Shown here one piece after another: positions 39,574-53,903 of a stretch of 64,000 bases of DNA. Every line of letters starts with the position of its first letter. Position 1 is the first letter of the stretch. The DNA comes from Bacillus sp. Marseille-P3661. Lineage in GTDB: Bacteria; Bacillota; Bacilli; Bacillales; Bacillaceae_J. A program made the position numbers and the translations under genes. The notes below the pieces were generated by a model that was not told the origin of the DNA, made no database searches, and saw only the letters and a program-made list of their open reading frames with translations. The stretch is from positions 1 to 64,000 of the forward strand of contig NZ_LT965959.1 in assembly GCF_900240995.1 (NCBI RefSeq), read 5' to 3'.

Positions 39574-39860
39574 TGAAAGATCCTCGTGATATTATTAAGC
39601 GCCCTGTAATTACTGAACGTTCAACAGAATTAATGGCTGATAAAAAGTACACTTTTGAAGTTTCAACGAAGGCGAATAAAACTGAGGTTAAAACCGCAAT
39701 CGAAGAAATCTTCGGTGTTAAAGTTGAAAAAGTAAACATTCAAAACTATCAAGGTAGATTTAAGCGTGTAGGCCGTTATTCTGGTACTACTCCAAAGCGT
39801 AAAAAGGCAATCGTTAAATTAACTGCTGATAGTAAAGAACTAGAATTCTTTGAAGTTTAA
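39573..39860 (+). CDS. rplW: 50S ribosomal protein L23
   Basis: A 95-residue L23 at the tunnel exit, where trigger factor and SRP dock. The start [19 protein letters not shown] is typical, and the loop with [19 protein letters not shown] extends into the tunnel region. It overlaps rplD by one base, so translation is coupled. GGGGAGGTG at the rplD end serves as its ribosome binding site. Confidence 0.98.
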   Translation: MKDPRDIIKRPVITERSTELMADKKYTFEVSTKANKTEVKTAIEEIFGVKVEKVNIQNYQGRFKRVGRYSGTTPKRKKAIVKLTADSKELEFFEV

Positions 39861-39885
39861 TTTATTGTGAAGGAGGGAATCCCTA

Positions 39886-40716
39886 ATGGCGATTAAAAAG
39901 TATAACCCTACGTCAAATGGTCGACGTGGTATGTCAGTATTAGATTTTGCTGAAATCACTACTGATAAACCAGAAAAATCACTATTAGCACCTTTGCACA
40001 GAAAAGGTGGACGTAATAACCAGGGTAAAATTACAACACGTCATCAAGGTGGCGGACATAAACGCCAATATCGTGTAATCGATTTTAAGCGTGACAAAGA
40101 TGGAATACCAGGACGCGTTGCTACGATTGAATATGATCCGAACCGTTCTGCGAACATCGCGTTAATTAACTATGTAGATGGTGAAAAACGTTATATTCTT
40201 GCACCAAAGGGTTTAAAAGTTGGAACTGAAATTTTCTCAGGAGCTGACGCTGATATTAAGGTAGGTAATGCATTACCTTTAGTAAATATCCCTGTTGGTA
40301 CAGTAATTCATAATATTGAACTTAAGCCTGGACGCGGTGGACAATTAGTTCGCTCTGCTGGTTCTGAAGCTCAAGTATTAGGTAAAGAAGGTAAATACGT
40401 ATTAGTACGTTTAACTTCTGGTGAAGTTCGTCAAATCCTAGGAACTTGCCGTGCAACTGTTGGTCAAGTTGGTAACCTAGAACACGAATTAGTAAAAATC
40501 GGTAAAGCAGGTCGTTCTCGTTGGTTAGGCAAGCGCCCAACTGTTCGTGGATCTGTAATGAACCCGAATGACCATCCACACGGTGGTGGTGAAGGTAAAG
40601 CTCCAATCGGACGTAAGTCTCCAATGACTCCATGGGGTAAACCAACACTTGGATATAAAACTCGTAAGAAGAACAAAGCTTCTGACAAGTTTATTGTACG
40701 TCGTCGCAAAAAATAA
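39886..40716 (+). CDS. rplB: 50S ribosomal protein L2
   Basis: A 276-residue L2, essential for subunit joining and peptidyl transfer. The conserved C-terminal motif with the key histidine is readable as [18 protein letters not shown] (near 225-242). The basic tail [20 protein letters not shown] is typical. ATG 39886 follows AAGGAGGGAAT. The 57-bp gap to rpsS has a small inverted repeat (ACTGCG/CGCAGT). Confidence 0.98.
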   Translation: MAIKKYNPTSNGRRGMSVLDFAEITTDKPEKSLLAPLHRKGGRNNQGKITTRHQGGGHKRQYRVIDFKRDKDGIPGRVATIEYDPNRSANIALINYVDGEKRYILAPKGLKVGTEIFSGADADIKVGNALPLVNIPVGTVIHNIELKPGRGGQLVRSAGSEAQVLGKEGKYVLVRLTSGEVRQILGTCRATVGQVGNLEHELVKIGKAGRSRWLGKRPTVRGSVMNPNDHPHGGGEGKAPIGRKSPMTPWGKPTLGYKTRKKNKASDKFIVRRRKK

Positions 40717-40773
40717 CGGGATTGTACTGCGGTTCAATCGAGCCGTAGCGCAGTCACGAAGGGAGGGTAATAC

Positions 40774-41052
40774 ATGGGTCGTAGCTTGAAAAAAGGACCA
40801 TTTGTTGATGATCATTTGATGAAAAAGGTTGAAGTTCTTAACGAAGGCAACAAAAAACAAGTAGTCAAAACTTGGTCTCGTCGTTCAACAATTTTCCCTG
40901 AGTTTATTGGGCACACTATCGCTGTCTATGATGGCCGTAAGCATGTTCCTGTATTCGTTACAGAAGATATGGTAGGTCACAAGTTAGGCGAATTTGCTCC
41001 TACTCGTACTTATAAAGGTCATGCAGATGACGATAAGAAAACAAGACGTTAA
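40774..41052 (+). CDS. rpsS: 30S ribosomal protein S19
   Basis: A 92-residue S19 of the 30S head that contacts S13 and the A-site finger of 23S rRNA. The opening [19 protein letters not shown] and the conserved [20 protein letters not shown] segment (about 33-52) identify it. ATG 40774 follows AAGGGAGGG. It is followed 18 bp later by rplV. Confidence 0.98.
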   Translation: MGRSLKKGPFVDDHLMKKVEVLNEGNKKQVVKTWSRRSTIFPEFIGHTIAVYDGRKHVPVFVTEDMVGHKLGEFAPTRTYKGHADDDKKTRR

Positions 41053-41070
41053 TTGAGAGGAGGTACTTGA

Positions 41071-41412
41071 ATGGAAACAAAGCAAGCTAAATCAGTTGCG
41101 AGAACTGTTCGTATTGCTCCTCGTAAAGCACGTATTGTGATGGATTTAATCCGAGGAAAGCAAGTAGGTGAAGCGATCGCTATTCTTCGCCATACACCAA
41201 AAGCAGCTTCTCCAATTATTGAAAAAGTATTGAAATCAGCTGTTGCTAACGCTGAACACAACTATGAAATGGATGTAAACAATCTAGTAATTTCACAAGC
41301 GTTTGTTGATGAGGGTCCAACTCTTAAGAGATTCCGTCCGCGCGCAATGGGTCGTGCAAGCTCTATCAATAAGCGTACTAGCCACATCACTGTAGTGGTA
41401 TCTGAAAAGTAA
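41071..41412 (+). CDS. rplV: 50S ribosomal protein L22
   Basis: A 113-residue L22 that lines the exit tunnel with L4 through a beta-hairpin. The hairpin tip region [19 protein letters not shown] (about 89-107) is of normal length, with no macrolide-resistance-type insertion or deletion. The N-terminal [16 protein letters not shown] block is typical. ATG 41071 follows GAGAGGAGGT. rpsC starts 13 bp later. Confidence 0.98.
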   Translation: METKQAKSVARTVRIAPRKARIVMDLIRGKQVGEAIAILRHTPKAASPIIEKVLKSAVANAEHNYEMDVNNLVISQAFVDEGPTLKRFRPRAMGRASSINKRTSHITVVVSEK

Positions 41413-41425
41413 GGAGGGATAAGTA

Positions 41426-42718
<1,293 letters not shown>

Positions 42719-42737
42719 TCGAGAGGAGGTAGCGTAA

Positions 42738-43001
<264 letters not shown>

Positions 43002-43043
43002 TATAAAGTTCGGATTTAATTGTATTCCGAAAGGAGGTACTAA

Positions 43044-43415
<372 letters not shown>

Positions 43416-43451
43416 GATCTTATTTTTTGCCTTGAAGGAGGTGTCGATAAG

Positions 43452-43763
43452 ATGCATGTAAAAAAAGGTGATAAAGTACAAGTGATCTCTGGTAAAGATA
43501 AGGGCAAACAAGGTGTTATCCTTGAAGCGTTCCCAAAAAAGGACCGCGTCCTAGTGGAAGGTGTAAATGTTATTAAAAAGCATTCAAAACCATCCCAAGC
43601 GAATCCTCAGGGTGGAATCATGAGCCATGAGGCACCTATTCATGTATCAAATGTAATGCCAATCGATCCAAAGACTGGCGCTCCTACACGTGTAGGTTAC
43701 AAAGTTATAGATGGAAAAAAAGTACGTATTGCAAAAAAATCAGGTGAAGTTCTAGATAAATAG
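43452..43763 (+). CDS. rplX: 50S ribosomal protein L24
   Basis: A 103-residue assembly initiator with an N-terminal KOW motif ([19 protein letters not shown] near 3-21). The later [20 protein letters not shown] segment is typical. ATG 43452 follows GAAGGAGGTGT, 37 bp after rplN. rplE follows. Confidence 0.98.
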   Translation: MHVKKGDKVQVISGKDKGKQGVILEAFPKKDRVLVEGVNVIKKHSKPSQANPQGGIMSHEAPIHVSNVMPIDPKTGAPTRVGYKVIDGKKVRIAKKSGEVLDK

Positions 43764-43789
43764 TTCTATAAAGAAAGGAGGTCCATTCC

Positions 43790-44329
43790 ATGAATCGCCT
43801 AAGAGAAAAATATAATTCAACAGTTGTTCCTGCTCTTATGAGCAAATTTAATTATAGTTCAGTAATGCAAGCACCTAAGATCGAAAAGGTCGTTGTAAAT
43901 ATGGGTGTAGGTGATGCTGTACAAAACTCTAAAGCATTAGATAATGCTGTAGAAGAATTAGCAACTATTTCAGGTCAAAAACCTGTTGTTACTAGAGCGA
44001 AGAAATCAATTGCTGGTTTCAGACTTCGTGAAGGTATGCCAATCGGTGCGAAAGTTACCCTACGTGGAGAGCGCATGTATGAATTCCTAGATAAATTAGT
44101 TTCTGTTTCACTTCCTCGTGTACGTGACTTCAGAGGTGTATCTAAGAAATCATTCGATGGCCGTGGTAACTATACTTTAGGTATTAAAGAACAGTTAATT
44201 TTCCCTGAAATTGATTACGATAAAGTTACAAAAGTGCGTGGTATGGACATCGTTATTGTTACTACTGCTAACACTGATGAAGAAGCTCGTGAGTTATTAA
44301 CTCAAATGGGCATGCCGTTCCAAAAGTAA
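43790..44329 (+). CDS. rplE: 50S ribosomal protein L5
   Basis: A 179-residue L5 that binds 5S rRNA and contacts P-site tRNA and S13. The conserved segments [15 protein letters not shown] (about 30-44), [19 protein letters not shown] and [20 protein letters not shown] are present. ATG 43790 follows AAAGGAGGTCC. rpsN begins 20 bp later. Confidence 0.98.
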   Translation: MNRLREKYNSTVVPALMSKFNYSSVMQAPKIEKVVVNMGVGDAVQNSKALDNAVEELATISGQKPVVTRAKKSIAGFRLREGMPIGAKVTLRGERMYEFLDKLVSVSLPRVRDFRGVSKKSFDGRGNYTLGIKEQLIFPEIDYDKVTKVRGMDIVIVTTANTDEEARELLTQMGMPFQK

Positions 44330-44348
44330 TAAAAGAGGAGGGAAATTT

Positions 44349-44534
44349 GTGGCCAAAAAATCAATGATCGCCAAGCAAAAGCGCGAGCATAAGTTTGCTG
44401 TTCAGAATTATACTCGTTGTGAGCGTTGTGGACGTCCGCATTCGGTAATTCGCAAATTCAAACTTTGCCGTATTTGTTTCCGTGAATTAGCGTACGCAGG
44501 TCAAATCCCTGGTGTTAAAAAAGCAAGTTGGTAA
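44349..44534 (+). CDS. rpsN: 30S ribosomal protein S14, zinc-binding type
   Basis: A 61-residue S14 of the short zinc type. The four ligands are C24, C27, C40 and C43 (CERC then CRIC). This form is the zinc-replete version; Bacillus often keeps a zinc-free paralogue elsewhere under Zur control, which is outside this window. The start is GTG 44349 behind GAGGAGGGAAA. Confidence 0.97.
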   Translation: MAKKSMIAKQKREHKFAVQNYTRCERCGRPHSVIRKFKLCRICFRELAYAGQIPGVKKASW

Positions 44535-44563
44535 ACCCTTAAGATGGGAAGGAGGTAAATAAT

Positions 44564-44962
44564 ATGGTTATGACTGATCCAATTGCAGATATGCTTACTC
44601 GCATCCGTAATGCGAATATGGTTCGTCACGAGAAGTTAGAAGTACCTGCATCAAAACTTAAAAAGGATATCGCTGAAATCCTTAAGCGCGAAGGTTTCGT
44701 TCGTGACGTTGAATATATCGAAGATAACAAGCAAGGTATTATCCGTATCTTCCTAAAATACGGGGCAAATAACGAGCGCGTTATTACTGGTTTGAAACGT
44801 ATTAGTAAGCCTGGATTACGCGTTTATGCAAAAGCTAACGAAGTACCAAGAGTACTTAACGGTTTAGGTATCGCGATTGTTTCAACATCTAACGGTGTTG
44901 TGACTGATAAAGATGCTCGTGCAAAACAAATTGGTGGAGAAATCCTAGCATACGTTTGGTAA
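44564..44962 (+). CDS. rpsH: 30S ribosomal protein S8
   Basis: A 132-residue S8 that binds helix 21 of 16S rRNA. In E. coli it represses the spc operon at rplE; no equivalent site was recognised here. The start [18 protein letters not shown] and the C-terminal [20 protein letters not shown] block are typical. ATG 44564 follows GGAAGGAGGTAA. Confidence 0.98.
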   Translation: MVMTDPIADMLTRIRNANMVRHEKLEVPASKLKKDIAEILKREGFVRDVEYIEDNKQGIIRIFLKYGANNERVITGLKRISKPGLRVYAKANEVPRVLNGLGIAIVSTSNGVVTDKDARAKQIGGEILAYVW

Positions 44963-44992
44963 GATTCTTTTTAATGAATGGAGGTGTAATAG

Positions 44993-45532
44993 ATGTCTCG
45001 TATTGGTAGATTACCACTTGAATTACCACAAGGTGTAACTATTACTCTAGATGAAAATGTATTAACAGTTAAAGGACCAAAAGGTGAATTAACTCGTGCT
45101 TTTCACCCAGATATGAATATTAAAGTTGAGGACAATACTCTAGTAGTTGAACGTCCTTCTGATAATAAAGAGCACCGCTCATTACACGGTACTACTCGTA
45201 GTATTATCGGAAATATGGTTGAAGGTGTAACAAACGGTTATACAAGAGGACTTGAATTAATTGGTGTCGGTTACCGCGCAACTAAATCAGGATCTAAGCT
45301 TGTACTTAATGTTGGTTACTCTCATCCTGTTGAAATTGAACCTGAAGAAGGTATCGAAATCGAAGTACCATCTAATACAAAGGTTATTGTAAAAGGTATA
45401 GATAAAGAACGCGTTGGTGCAATTGCTGCAAACATTCGTGATGTACGTCCGCCTGAGCCTTATAAAGGTAAAGGTATTCGTTATGAAGGCGAGTTTGTAC
45501 GCCGTAAAGAAGGTAAAACTGCGAAGAAATAA
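44993..45532 (+). CDS. rplF: 50S ribosomal protein L6
   Basis: A 179-residue L6 with two similar domains, located near the factor-binding site and the sarcin-ricin loop. The C-terminal signature [20 protein letters not shown] (about 152-171) identifies it. ATG 44993 follows TGGAGGTGT, 30 bp after rpsH. Confidence 0.98.
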   Translation: MSRIGRLPLELPQGVTITLDENVLTVKGPKGELTRAFHPDMNIKVEDNTLVVERPSDNKEHRSLHGTTRSIIGNMVEGVTNGYTRGLELIGVGYRATKSGSKLVLNVGYSHPVEIEPEEGIEIEVPSNTKVIVKGIDKERVGAIAANIRDVRPPEPYKGKGIRYEGEFVRRKEGKTAKK

Positions 45533-45566
45533 CGCTTCTTAAAGTAAGAAGAAAGGAGTGAATCAC

Positions 45567-45929
45567 ATGATTATTAAAGCTGATAAAAATGCTGTACGCA
45601 AAAAGAGACATGGTCGTGTTCGTTCTAAATTAACTGGTACTCCTGAGCGTCCTCGTTTAAACGTGTACCGTTCTAACCAGCATATTTATGCTCAATTAAT
45701 CGATGATGTAAATCAAGTTACGATTGCAAGTGCATCTACAGTAGAAAAAGAATTAAATCTTGAATCTACAGGAAATATCGATGCAGCTCAAAAAGTTGGC
45801 GAACTAGTTGCTAAACGTGCTGTTGAAAAAGGTGTTAAATCGGTCGTATTTGATCGTGGAGGATATTTATATCACGGAAGAATCAAAGCATTAGCTGACT
45901 CTGCTCGTGAAAATGGACTTGAATTCTAA
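45567..45929 (+). CDS. rplR: 50S ribosomal protein L18
   Basis: A 120-residue L18 that binds 5S rRNA with L5. [20 protein letters not shown] (about 17-36) and [19 protein letters not shown] (about 92-110) are diagnostic. I chose ATG 45567 because AAAGGAGTGA at 45552-45561 precedes it; the GTG at 45558 lies inside that site. Confidence 0.98.
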   Translation: MIIKADKNAVRKKRHGRVRSKLTGTPERPRLNVYRSNQHIYAQLIDDVNQVTIASASTVEKELNLESTGNIDAAQKVGELVAKRAVEKGVKSVVFDRGGYLYHGRIKALADSARENGLEF

Positions 45930-45949
45930 TTGTTAAGGGAGGGAAATTG

Positions 45950-46447
45950 ATGCGTATTGATCCAAATAAGTTGGAGCTTGAAGAACGCGTAGTTACTGTT
46001 AACCGTGTAGCTAAAGTTGTTAAAGGTGGTCGTCGTTTTCGCTTCGCTGCATTAGTAGTTGTAGGTGATAAAAATGGTCATGTAGGTTTCGGAACTGGTA
46101 AAGCACAAGAAGTTCCAGACGCGATTCGTAAAGCAATTGAAGATGCTAAGAAAAACTTAATTAATATACCAATCGTTGGAACAACTATTCCACATCAAGT
46201 AACAGGAAACTTTGGTGCAGGTAGCGTATTATTAAAGCCTGCTTCAGAAGGTACAGGAGTTATCGCAGGTGGACCTGTTCGTGCAGTACTTGAATTAGGT
46301 GGCATAAACGATATCCTTTCTAAATCACTAGGATCAAATACTCCAATCAATATGGTACGTGCTACTATTGAGGGATTAAAAGATCTTAAGCGTGCTAACG
46401 ATGTAGCGAAGTTACGTGGAAAAACGGTAGAAGAACTGTTAGGATAA
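45950..46447 (+). CDS. rpsE: 30S ribosomal protein S5
   Basis: A 165-residue S5 at the mRNA entry and decoding region. The spectinomycin loop appears wild type ([20 protein letters not shown] near 19-38), and the C-terminal domain has [18 protein letters not shown] chose ATG 45950, giving [13 protein letters not shown]; the TTG at 45947 is an alternative one codon earlier. AAGGGAGGG precedes it. Confidence 0.98.
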   Translation: MRIDPNKLELEERVVTVNRVAKVVKGGRRFRFAALVVVGDKNGHVGFGTGKAQEVPDAIRKAIEDAKKNLINIPIVGTTIPHQVTGNFGAGSVLLKPASEGTGVIAGGPVRAVLELGGINDILSKSLGSNTPINMVRATIEGLKDLKRANDVAKLRGKTVEELLG

Positions 46448-46459
46448 GGAGGGAAAATA

Positions 46460-46642
46460 ATGGCTAACAAACTTGAAATCACCCTCAAACGCAGTGTTAT
46501 TGGTCGCCCGCAAGACCAAAGAGCTACTGTGCAAACATTAGGTTTACGTAAAATACATCAAACTGTTGTTCAAGAGGATAATGCAGCAATCCGTGGTATG
46601 ATCAACAAGGTTGCTCATCTTATAACAGTTAAAGAAGTATAA
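46460..46642 (+). CDS. rpmD: 50S ribosomal protein L30
   Basis: A 60-residue L30 of the short bacterial type. [20 protein letters not shown] and [15 protein letters not shown] are the conserved parts. ATG 46460 follows AAGGAGGGAAA, 12 bp after rpsE. Its presence is typical for Bacillus; some bacteria lack it. Confidence 0.98.
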   Translation: MANKLEITLKRSVIGRPQDQRATVQTLGLRKIHQTVVQEDNAAIRGMINKVAHLITVKEV

Positions 46643-46674
46643 TTGTAAAATTGATATAAAGAGGAGGTGCAAGA

Positions 46675-47115
46675 ATGAAACTTCATGAGTTGAAACCATC
46701 AGAAGGTTCTCGTAAAGAGCGTAATCGTGTAGGCCGTGGTATGGGTTCTGGTAATGGTAAAACATCAGGTCGTGGTCATAAAGGTCAAAACTCACGTTCA
46801 GGTGGAGGAGTACGTCCTGGATTTGAGGGTGGACAAATGCCATTATTCCAACGTTTACCTAAACGTGGTTTTACAAACATTCATCGTAAAGTATTTACAA
46901 TTGTAAATATTGATACATTAAATCGCTTCGAGGACGGAACAGAGGTTACACCTGAATTACTGCTAGAAACTGGTGTTATCAGCAAACTGAATGCTGGTGT
47001 AAAGGTACTTGGCAATGGTAAGCTAGACAAGAAACTTACTGTTAAAGCACAGAAGTTCTCAGCTTCCGCTAAAGAAGCAATTGAGGCAGCTGGCGGTAAA
47101 ACTGAGGTGGTTTAA
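46675..47115 (+). CDS. rplO: 50S ribosomal protein L15
   Basis: A 146-residue L15 with a long basic N-terminal extension that runs into the 50S core ([20 protein letters not shown] near 22-41) and a globular C-terminal domain. ATG 46675 follows GAGGAGGTGC. Its stop overlaps the secY start by one base, so the translocase gene is coupled to it. Confidence 0.98.
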   Translation: MKLHELKPSEGSRKERNRVGRGMGSGNGKTSGRGHKGQNSRSGGGVRPGFEGGQMPLFQRLPKRGFTNIHRKVFTIVNIDTLNRFEDGTEVTPELLLETGVISKLNAGVKVLGNGKLDKKLTVKAQKFSASAKEAIEAAGGKTEVV

Positions 47116-48401
47116 TGTTTGAGACAATCGCCAATTTTATGCGAGTGGGTGAAATCAGACGTAAAATTGTTTTCACCTTGTTAATGCTTGTAATTTTTAG
47201 ATTAGGTAGTTTCATACCTGTACCAAATGTTAATACAGAAGTTATAAAGATCACCGACCAAAGTGTGTTTGGATTAATCAACACATTTGGCGGTGGAGCT
47301 TTACAGAATTTCTCGATATTTGCAATGGGTATTATGCCTTATATCACCGCATCCATCATAATTCAATTATTGCAAATGGATGTTGTTCCTAAATTTACTG
47401 AGTGGTCGAAACAAGGTGAGGTTGGACGTCGTAAATTAGCTCAGTTTACCCGCTATGGAACCATTGTGCTTGGATTTATCCAGGCTATTGGTATGTCAAT
47501 TGGTTTTAATAATTTATTTCCAGGGCTGATTGAGAACCCTGGAGTTGGGACATATTTGTTCATAGCATTAGTTTTAACAGCTGGAACTGCATTTCTCCTA
47601 TGGTTAGGAGAGTTAATTACTACAAACGGAGTCGGAAACGGTATTTCGATACTGATCTTTGCTGGTATAGTTGCAGCCATTCCTACTGCTGTTAATCAGA
47701 TCTATGCACAACAAATTGAAGATGCTGGCGAACAGCTATTCCTTCGTATAGTAACTGTATTATTACTTTTACTAGCAATGTTAGCTGTTATTGTTGGTAC
47801 TATCTTCATACAACAAGCTCTTCGTAAAATACCGATCCAGTATGCGAAGAGAATGGTTAACCGTAGCCCTGTTGGTGGACAGTCAACACATTTACCATTA
47901 AAAGTTAACGCAGCAGGCGTAATTCCGGTTATCTTTGCAATATCATTCTTAATTACACCACCAACGATAGCTGGTTTTTTTGGTACAAATAGTGTAACGA
48001 CATGGATCACAACGGTATTTAATTACGCTCATCCAATCGGAATGGCAATCTACGTTGTATTGATTATCGCGTTCACATATTTCTATACATTTGTTCAAGT
48101 TAACCCTGAACAAATGGCTGAAAACCTTAAGAAACAAGGTGGTTACATTCCGGGCATCAGACCAGGAAAAAGTACTCAAGAATACCTAACTCGCATTCTA
48201 TATAGATTGACTCTAGTAGGATCCTTATTCCTGGCAGTTATATCTGTACTTCCTGTTTTCTTTATAAATATTGCTAATTTACCGCAATCAGTCCAAATTG
48301 GTGGTACTAGCCTATTGATTGTTGTTGGTGTAGCACTTGAAACAATGAAACAGCTTGAAAGTCAACTTGTTAAGAGACATTATAAAGGATTTTTGAAATA
48401 G
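47115..48401 (+). CDS. secY: SecY, protein-conducting channel
   Basis: A 428-residue integral membrane protein with about ten hydrophobic helices. The plug and TM2 region (FGGGALQNFSIFAMGIMPYITASII) and the C-terminal cytosolic loop QGGYIPGIRPGKSTQEY, which binds SecA and ribosomes, are visible. It forms SecYEG with the secE product at 19206. The start overlaps rplO (TAATG). No in-frame disruption is seen. Confidence 0.98.
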   Translation: MFETIANFMRVGEIRRKIVFTLLMLVIFRLGSFIPVPNVNTEVIKITDQSVFGLINTFGGGALQNFSIFAMGIMPYITASIIIQLLQMDVVPKFTEWSKQGEVGRRKLAQFTRYGTIVLGFIQAIGMSIGFNNLFPGLIENPGVGTYLFIALVLTAGTAFLLWLGELITTNGVGNGISILIFAGIVAAIPTAVNQIYAQQIEDAGEQLFLRIVTVLLLLLAMLAVIVGTIFIQQALRKIPIQYAKRMVNRSPVGGQSTHLPLKVNAAGVIPVIFAISFLITPPTIAGFFGTNSVTTWITTVFNYAHPIGMAIYVVLIIAFTYFYTFVQVNPEQMAENLKKQGGYIPGIRPGKSTQEYLTRILYRLTLVGSLFLAVISVLPVFFINIANLPQSVQIGGTSLLIVVGVALETMKQLESQLVKRHYKGFLK

Positions 48402-48464
48402 GATTAATGAGGTGGGGCAAGTATATTACTTTCCCTTATCCTCAACAGAAATAAGGGGGACTAG

Positions 48465-49864
<1,400 letters not shown>

Positions 49865-49880
49865 GTGAAGGTGATAATAG

Positions 49881-50201
49881 GTGACCGAACCTGAATCGAA
49901 TCCGCGAATAGGTCAGTTAGTTAAAATTTTACAGGGTAGAGATACTGGTCAATTTGCTGTAGTGTTAAAGGTCCTCGATGAACGTTTCGTACTTATTGCT
50001 GATGGCGATAAGCGTAAATTTGATCGACCTAAGAAAAAGAACATTAATCATCTCGAGTTTTTTGATTATGTTTCTCCGGAAGTTCAGAACAGTATTAGTG
50101 AAACTGGTCGTGTGACAAACGGAAAACTAAGGTACGCTGTTTCAAAGTTTGTCAATGAGCAAGTTACTGATTTTGAGAAGGGAGAGCAACTTAATGGCTA
50201 A
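49881..50201 (+). CDS. ybzG: KOW-domain RNA-binding protein (L14e-like, YbzG)
   Basis: A 106-residue basic protein with an N-terminal KOW motif ([23 protein letters not shown] in two halves, about 9-31). A lysine-rich [13 protein letters not shown] stretch follows. Similar to the small L14e-like protein found between map and infA in Bacillus; its function is unknown, and ribosome or rRNA binding is inferred from the fold. The start is GTG 49881 behind GAAGGTGATA. It overlaps infA by 8 bp. Confidence 0.88.
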   Translation: MTEPESNPRIGQLVKILQGRDTGQFAVVLKVLDERFVLIADGDKRKFDRPKKKNINHLEFFDYVSPEVQNSISETGRVTNGKLRYAVSKFVNEQVTDFEKGEQLNG

Positions 50202-50412
50202 AGAAGATGTTATTGAGGTAGAAGGTACAATTATTGAAACCTTACCTAACGCAATGTTTAAAGTAGAACTAGAAAACGGTCATACTGTACTAGCACATGT
50301 TTCTGGAAAAATCCGCATGCATTTCATTCGTATTTTACCAGGTGATAAAGTGACTGTAGAGTTATCTCCATATGATTTAACTCGTGGTCGTATCACATAT
50401 CGTTATAAATAA
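50194..50412 (+). CDS. infA: Translation initiation factor IF-1
   Basis: A 72-residue OB-fold factor that occupies the A site during initiation. The typical start [20 protein letters not shown] and the [20 protein letters not shown] segment (about 48-67) are present. I chose ATG 50194 with AAGGGAGAGC at 50178-50187 ahead; the frame from 50149 is an extension inside ybzG. It overlaps ybzG by 8 bp. Confidence 0.98.
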   Translation: MAKEDVIEVEGTIIETLPNAMFKVELENGHTVLAHVSGKIRMHFIRILPGDKVTVELSPYDLTRGRITYRYK

Positions 50413-50432
50413 ACTAGCACTCCGTAACATAA

Positions 50433-50561
<129 letters not shown>

Positions 50562-50584
50562 TATAAAGGGAGGTGCAACTCTAA

Positions 50585-50950
<366 letters not shown>

Positions 50951-50968
50951 GGTAAAGGAGGTAATTAA

Positions 50969-51361
<393 letters not shown>

Positions 51362-51390
51362 ATAATCTGTATAGATTTTGAATCCCTGTC

Positions 51391-51508
51391 TATAATGGGA
51401 TATGATAAGAACTTTTTCAGTTATAAAATATTCTAAACAGATGAAAAAATTGTTGTGCACATTTGGGAACTGCCTAATGGGGAATTTCGGTTGGGTCTAC
51501 CTAACCGA
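51391..51508 (+). promoter_or_regulatory. Gap before rpoA: possible -10 and a stable hairpin
   Basis: TATAAT lies at 51391-51396 but the matching -35 (TGTATA at 51368-51373) is poor. TCGGTTGGG (51487-51495) pairs with CCTAACCGA (51500-51508) across 9 bp with one G-U around a TCTA loop, 31 nt before the rpoA ATG. It has no T-run, so it is a candidate mRNA regulatory or stability element. Confidence 0.45.
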
Positions 51509-51539
51509 GGTTTCGACGTTTTGAAGGAGGGTTTATTGA

Positions 51540-52484
51540 ATGATAGAGATTGAAAAACCAAAAATCGAAACGGTTGAAATTAGCAATGATGCTACCTTTG
51601 GTAAATTCGTTGTCGAACCGCTTGAGCGTGGATATGGTACCAGTTTAGGAAACTCCTTGCGTCGTATACTATTATCCTCTCTTCCTGGTGCTGCTGTAAC
51701 ATCTATTCAAATTGATGGTGTTCAACATGAGTTCTCTACAGTTGAAGGTGTAGTTGAGGATGTTACAAACATTATTTTGAATATCAAAAAACTGGCGTTA
51801 AAAATTTACTCTGAAGAGGAAAAGACACTAGAAATTGATATTCAAGGTGAACGTGAAGTAACGGCTGCTGACATTACACACGATAGTGATGTTGAAGTAT
51901 TAAATCCGGATCTTCATATTGCATCTTTAGGGAAAAATGGTAATTTACGAATGAGACTAACTGCAAAACGTGGTCGTGGATATACGCCTGCTGATGCAAA
52001 TAAGCGTGAAGATCAACCAATTGGTGTGATTCCAATTGATTCGATCTATACACCAGTTTCACGTGTTACTTACCAGGTTGAGAACACAAGGGTTGGTCAA
52101 GTTACTAACTACGATAAATTGACTCTTGATGTTTGGACAGATGGAAGTATTCGACCAGAAGAGGCTGTTTCGCTTGGAGCAAAAATTTTAACAGAGCATT
52201 TAAATATCTTTGTCGGTCTAACTGATGAAGCACAGAATGCCGAAATTATGGTTGAAAAAGAAGAAGACCAAAAAGAAAAAGTTCTTGAAATGACAATTGA
52301 AGAACTTGACTTATCTGTTCGTTCCTATAATTGTTTAAAACGTGCTGGAATTAATACAGTTCAGGAATTAGCAAATAAGACTGAAGAGGATATGATGAAA
52401 GTACGAAACCTCGGAAGAAAATCATTAGAAGAAGTTAAGGCGAAGCTTGAAGAGCTTGGTCTTGGTCTAAGAAGAGACGAATAA
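51540..52484 (+). CDS. rpoA: RNA polymerase subunit alpha
   Basis: A 314-residue alpha subunit. The N-terminal domain (about 1-230), with [20 protein letters not shown], dimerises and assembles the enzyme. A charged linker follows. The C-terminal domain (about 250-314; [21 protein letters not shown]) binds UP elements and the Spx regulator. ATG 51540 follows GAAGGAGGGTT. It lies between rpsK and rplQ with no rpsD, as usual in Bacillus. Confidence 0.98.
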   Translation: MIEIEKPKIETVEISNDATFGKFVVEPLERGYGTSLGNSLRRILLSSLPGAAVTSIQIDGVQHEFSTVEGVVEDVTNIILNIKKLALKIYSEEEKTLEIDIQGEREVTAADITHDSDVEVLNPDLHIASLGKNGNLRMRLTAKRGRGYTPADANKREDQPIGVIPIDSIYTPVSRVTYQVENTRVGQVTNYDKLTLDVWTDGSIRPEEAVSLGAKILTEHLNIFVGLTDEAQNAEIMVEKEEDQKEKVLEMTIEELDLSVRSYNCLKRAGINTVQELANKTEEDMMKVRNLGRKSLEEVKAKLEELGLGLRRDE

Positions 52485-52537
52485 ATTCCATTGGTCGGTG
52501 CTATCAATTTAACACTTCAACAAAGGAGGGGACATAA

Positions 52538-52900
52538 ATGGCTTATGCAAAATTAGGTCGTACATCATCTCAACGTAAAGCTTTACTTCGTGACCTTGCT
52601 ACAGATTTAATCATTAATGAGCGTATCGAAACAACAGAAGCGAAAGCGAAGGAGCTTCGTTCAGTTGTTGAAAAAATGATTACACTTGGTAAACGTGGTG
52701 ACTTACATGCTCGTCGTCAAGCAGCTTCTTTCATTCGTAATGAAGTAGCGAATGCTGAAACTGGCGAATATGCAGTACAAAAGCTTTTCAATGACATCGC
52801 AAAGCGCTATGAAGAACGCCAAGGTGGATACACACGTATTCTTAAACTTGGTCAACGCCGTGGTGATGGAGCGCCAGTCGTTATCATTGAATTAGTTTAA
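52538..52900 (+). CDS. rplQ: 50S ribosomal protein L17
   Basis: A 120-residue L17 near the tunnel exit. [20 protein letters not shown] (about 6-25) and the C-terminal [20 protein letters not shown] block are diagnostic. ATG 52538 follows AAAGGAGGGGAC. It is the last gene of the S10-spc-alpha superoperon, closed by the terminator just downstream. Confidence 0.98.
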   Translation: MAYAKLGRTSSQRKALLRDLATDLIINERIETTEAKAKELRSVVEKMITLGKRGDLHARRQAASFIRNEVANAETGEYAVQKLFNDIAKRYEERQGGYTRILKLGQRRGDGAPVVIIELV

Positions 52901-52924
52901 TTATAATTCGACTATAATCATCTT

Positions 52925-52976
52925 AAAGGGCGAGACAGAATCTTATTATAAAGATCTGATTCTATGCCCTTTTTTC
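52925..52976 (+). terminator. Terminator after rplQ
   Basis: AAAGGGC (52925-52931) pairs with GCCCTTT (52966-52972), with an inner arm CAGAATC/GATTCT, followed by a T-run. It closes the alpha operon. Confidence 0.85.
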
Positions 52977-53060
52977 GTGTATTCATAATTTACAAATAAC
53001 ATTTATATTATTCACTACTTTTATTTTCATCAAAGCTTAATCAAGTGAGGGCCCGATCAT

Positions 53061-53903
53061 ATGAACATAGATAAAATTATGACAGTTAATCATTTATTTT
53101 TTAGGTATACACCTGAAGGAGAATACGCTTTAAAGGATGTCAGTTTTCAGGTCAATAAAGGTGAATGGCTTGCAATTGTTGGCCATAATGGATCGGGTAA
53201 ATCCACTTTGGCAAAGATCATAAATGGCTTACTAATGCCAGAAAAAGGCATAGTTTCTATCGAAGATATACAATTGCAAGATGATACAGTCTGGGATATT
53301 CGTCAAAAAGTAGGAATGGTATTTCAAAATCCGGATAATCAATTTGTTGGAACCACTGTAAAAGACGATGTTGCATTCGGCCTTGAAAACAATGGTATTC
53401 CTCGTGATCAAATGATACAGAGGATTGAGTCTAGCATAAGTAAGGTGAGAATGGACGATTTTTTAAATCATGAGCCACATCGACTTTCCGGCGGTCAAAA
53501 ACAACGTGTTGCAATTGCAGGTGTTTTAGCCCTTCAACCATCATTAATGATATTAGATGAAGCAACATCGATGCTAGATCCTATTGGTAGAAAAGAAGTG
53601 ATTGAAACAGTACGTTCATTACAAAATGCAGGTCAGATGAGTGTTTTATCGATTACACATGATTTAGAGGAAGTTACGCAAGCTGACCGAGTGATCGTTA
53701 TGAATAGAGGACAAGTCTTTGCAGAAGGTACACCAGAGGAAATTTTTGAATACGGCGAAAAACTTGTACAATTAGGTTTAGACCTTCCTTTTACAGTCAA
53801 GCTCTCACAACTCCTTAAGAAAAAAGGAGTTCAGCTCTCAAAACCCCACTTAAAACAACGAGATTTGGTGAATGAATTATGGACATTATATTCAAAGAAG
53901 TAG
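53061..53903 (+). CDS. ecfA1: ECF transporter ATPase A1
   Basis: A 280-residue ABC ATPase of the energy-coupling module shared by many vitamin and metal S-components. Walker [10 protein letters not shown] is near 38-46, the signature [13 protein letters not shown] near 140-152 and Walker B LMILDEAT near 161-168, and it carries the Q-loop FQNPDNQ. The C-terminal ~50 residues contact its partner. ATG 53061 follows GTGAGGGC. It overlaps ecfA2 by 25 bp. Confidence 0.96.
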   Translation: MNIDKIMTVNHLFFRYTPEGEYALKDVSFQVNKGEWLAIVGHNGSGKSTLAKIINGLLMPEKGIVSIEDIQLQDDTVWDIRQKVGMVFQNPDNQFVGTTVKDDVAFGLENNGIPRDQMIQRIESSISKVRMDDFLNHEPHRLSGGQKQRVAIAGVLALQPSLMILDEATSMLDPIGRKEVIETVRSLQNAGQMSVLSITHDLEEVTQADRVIVMNRGQVFAEGTPEEIFEYGEKLVQLGLDLPFTVKLSQLLKKKGVQLSKPHLKQRDLVNELWTLYSKK

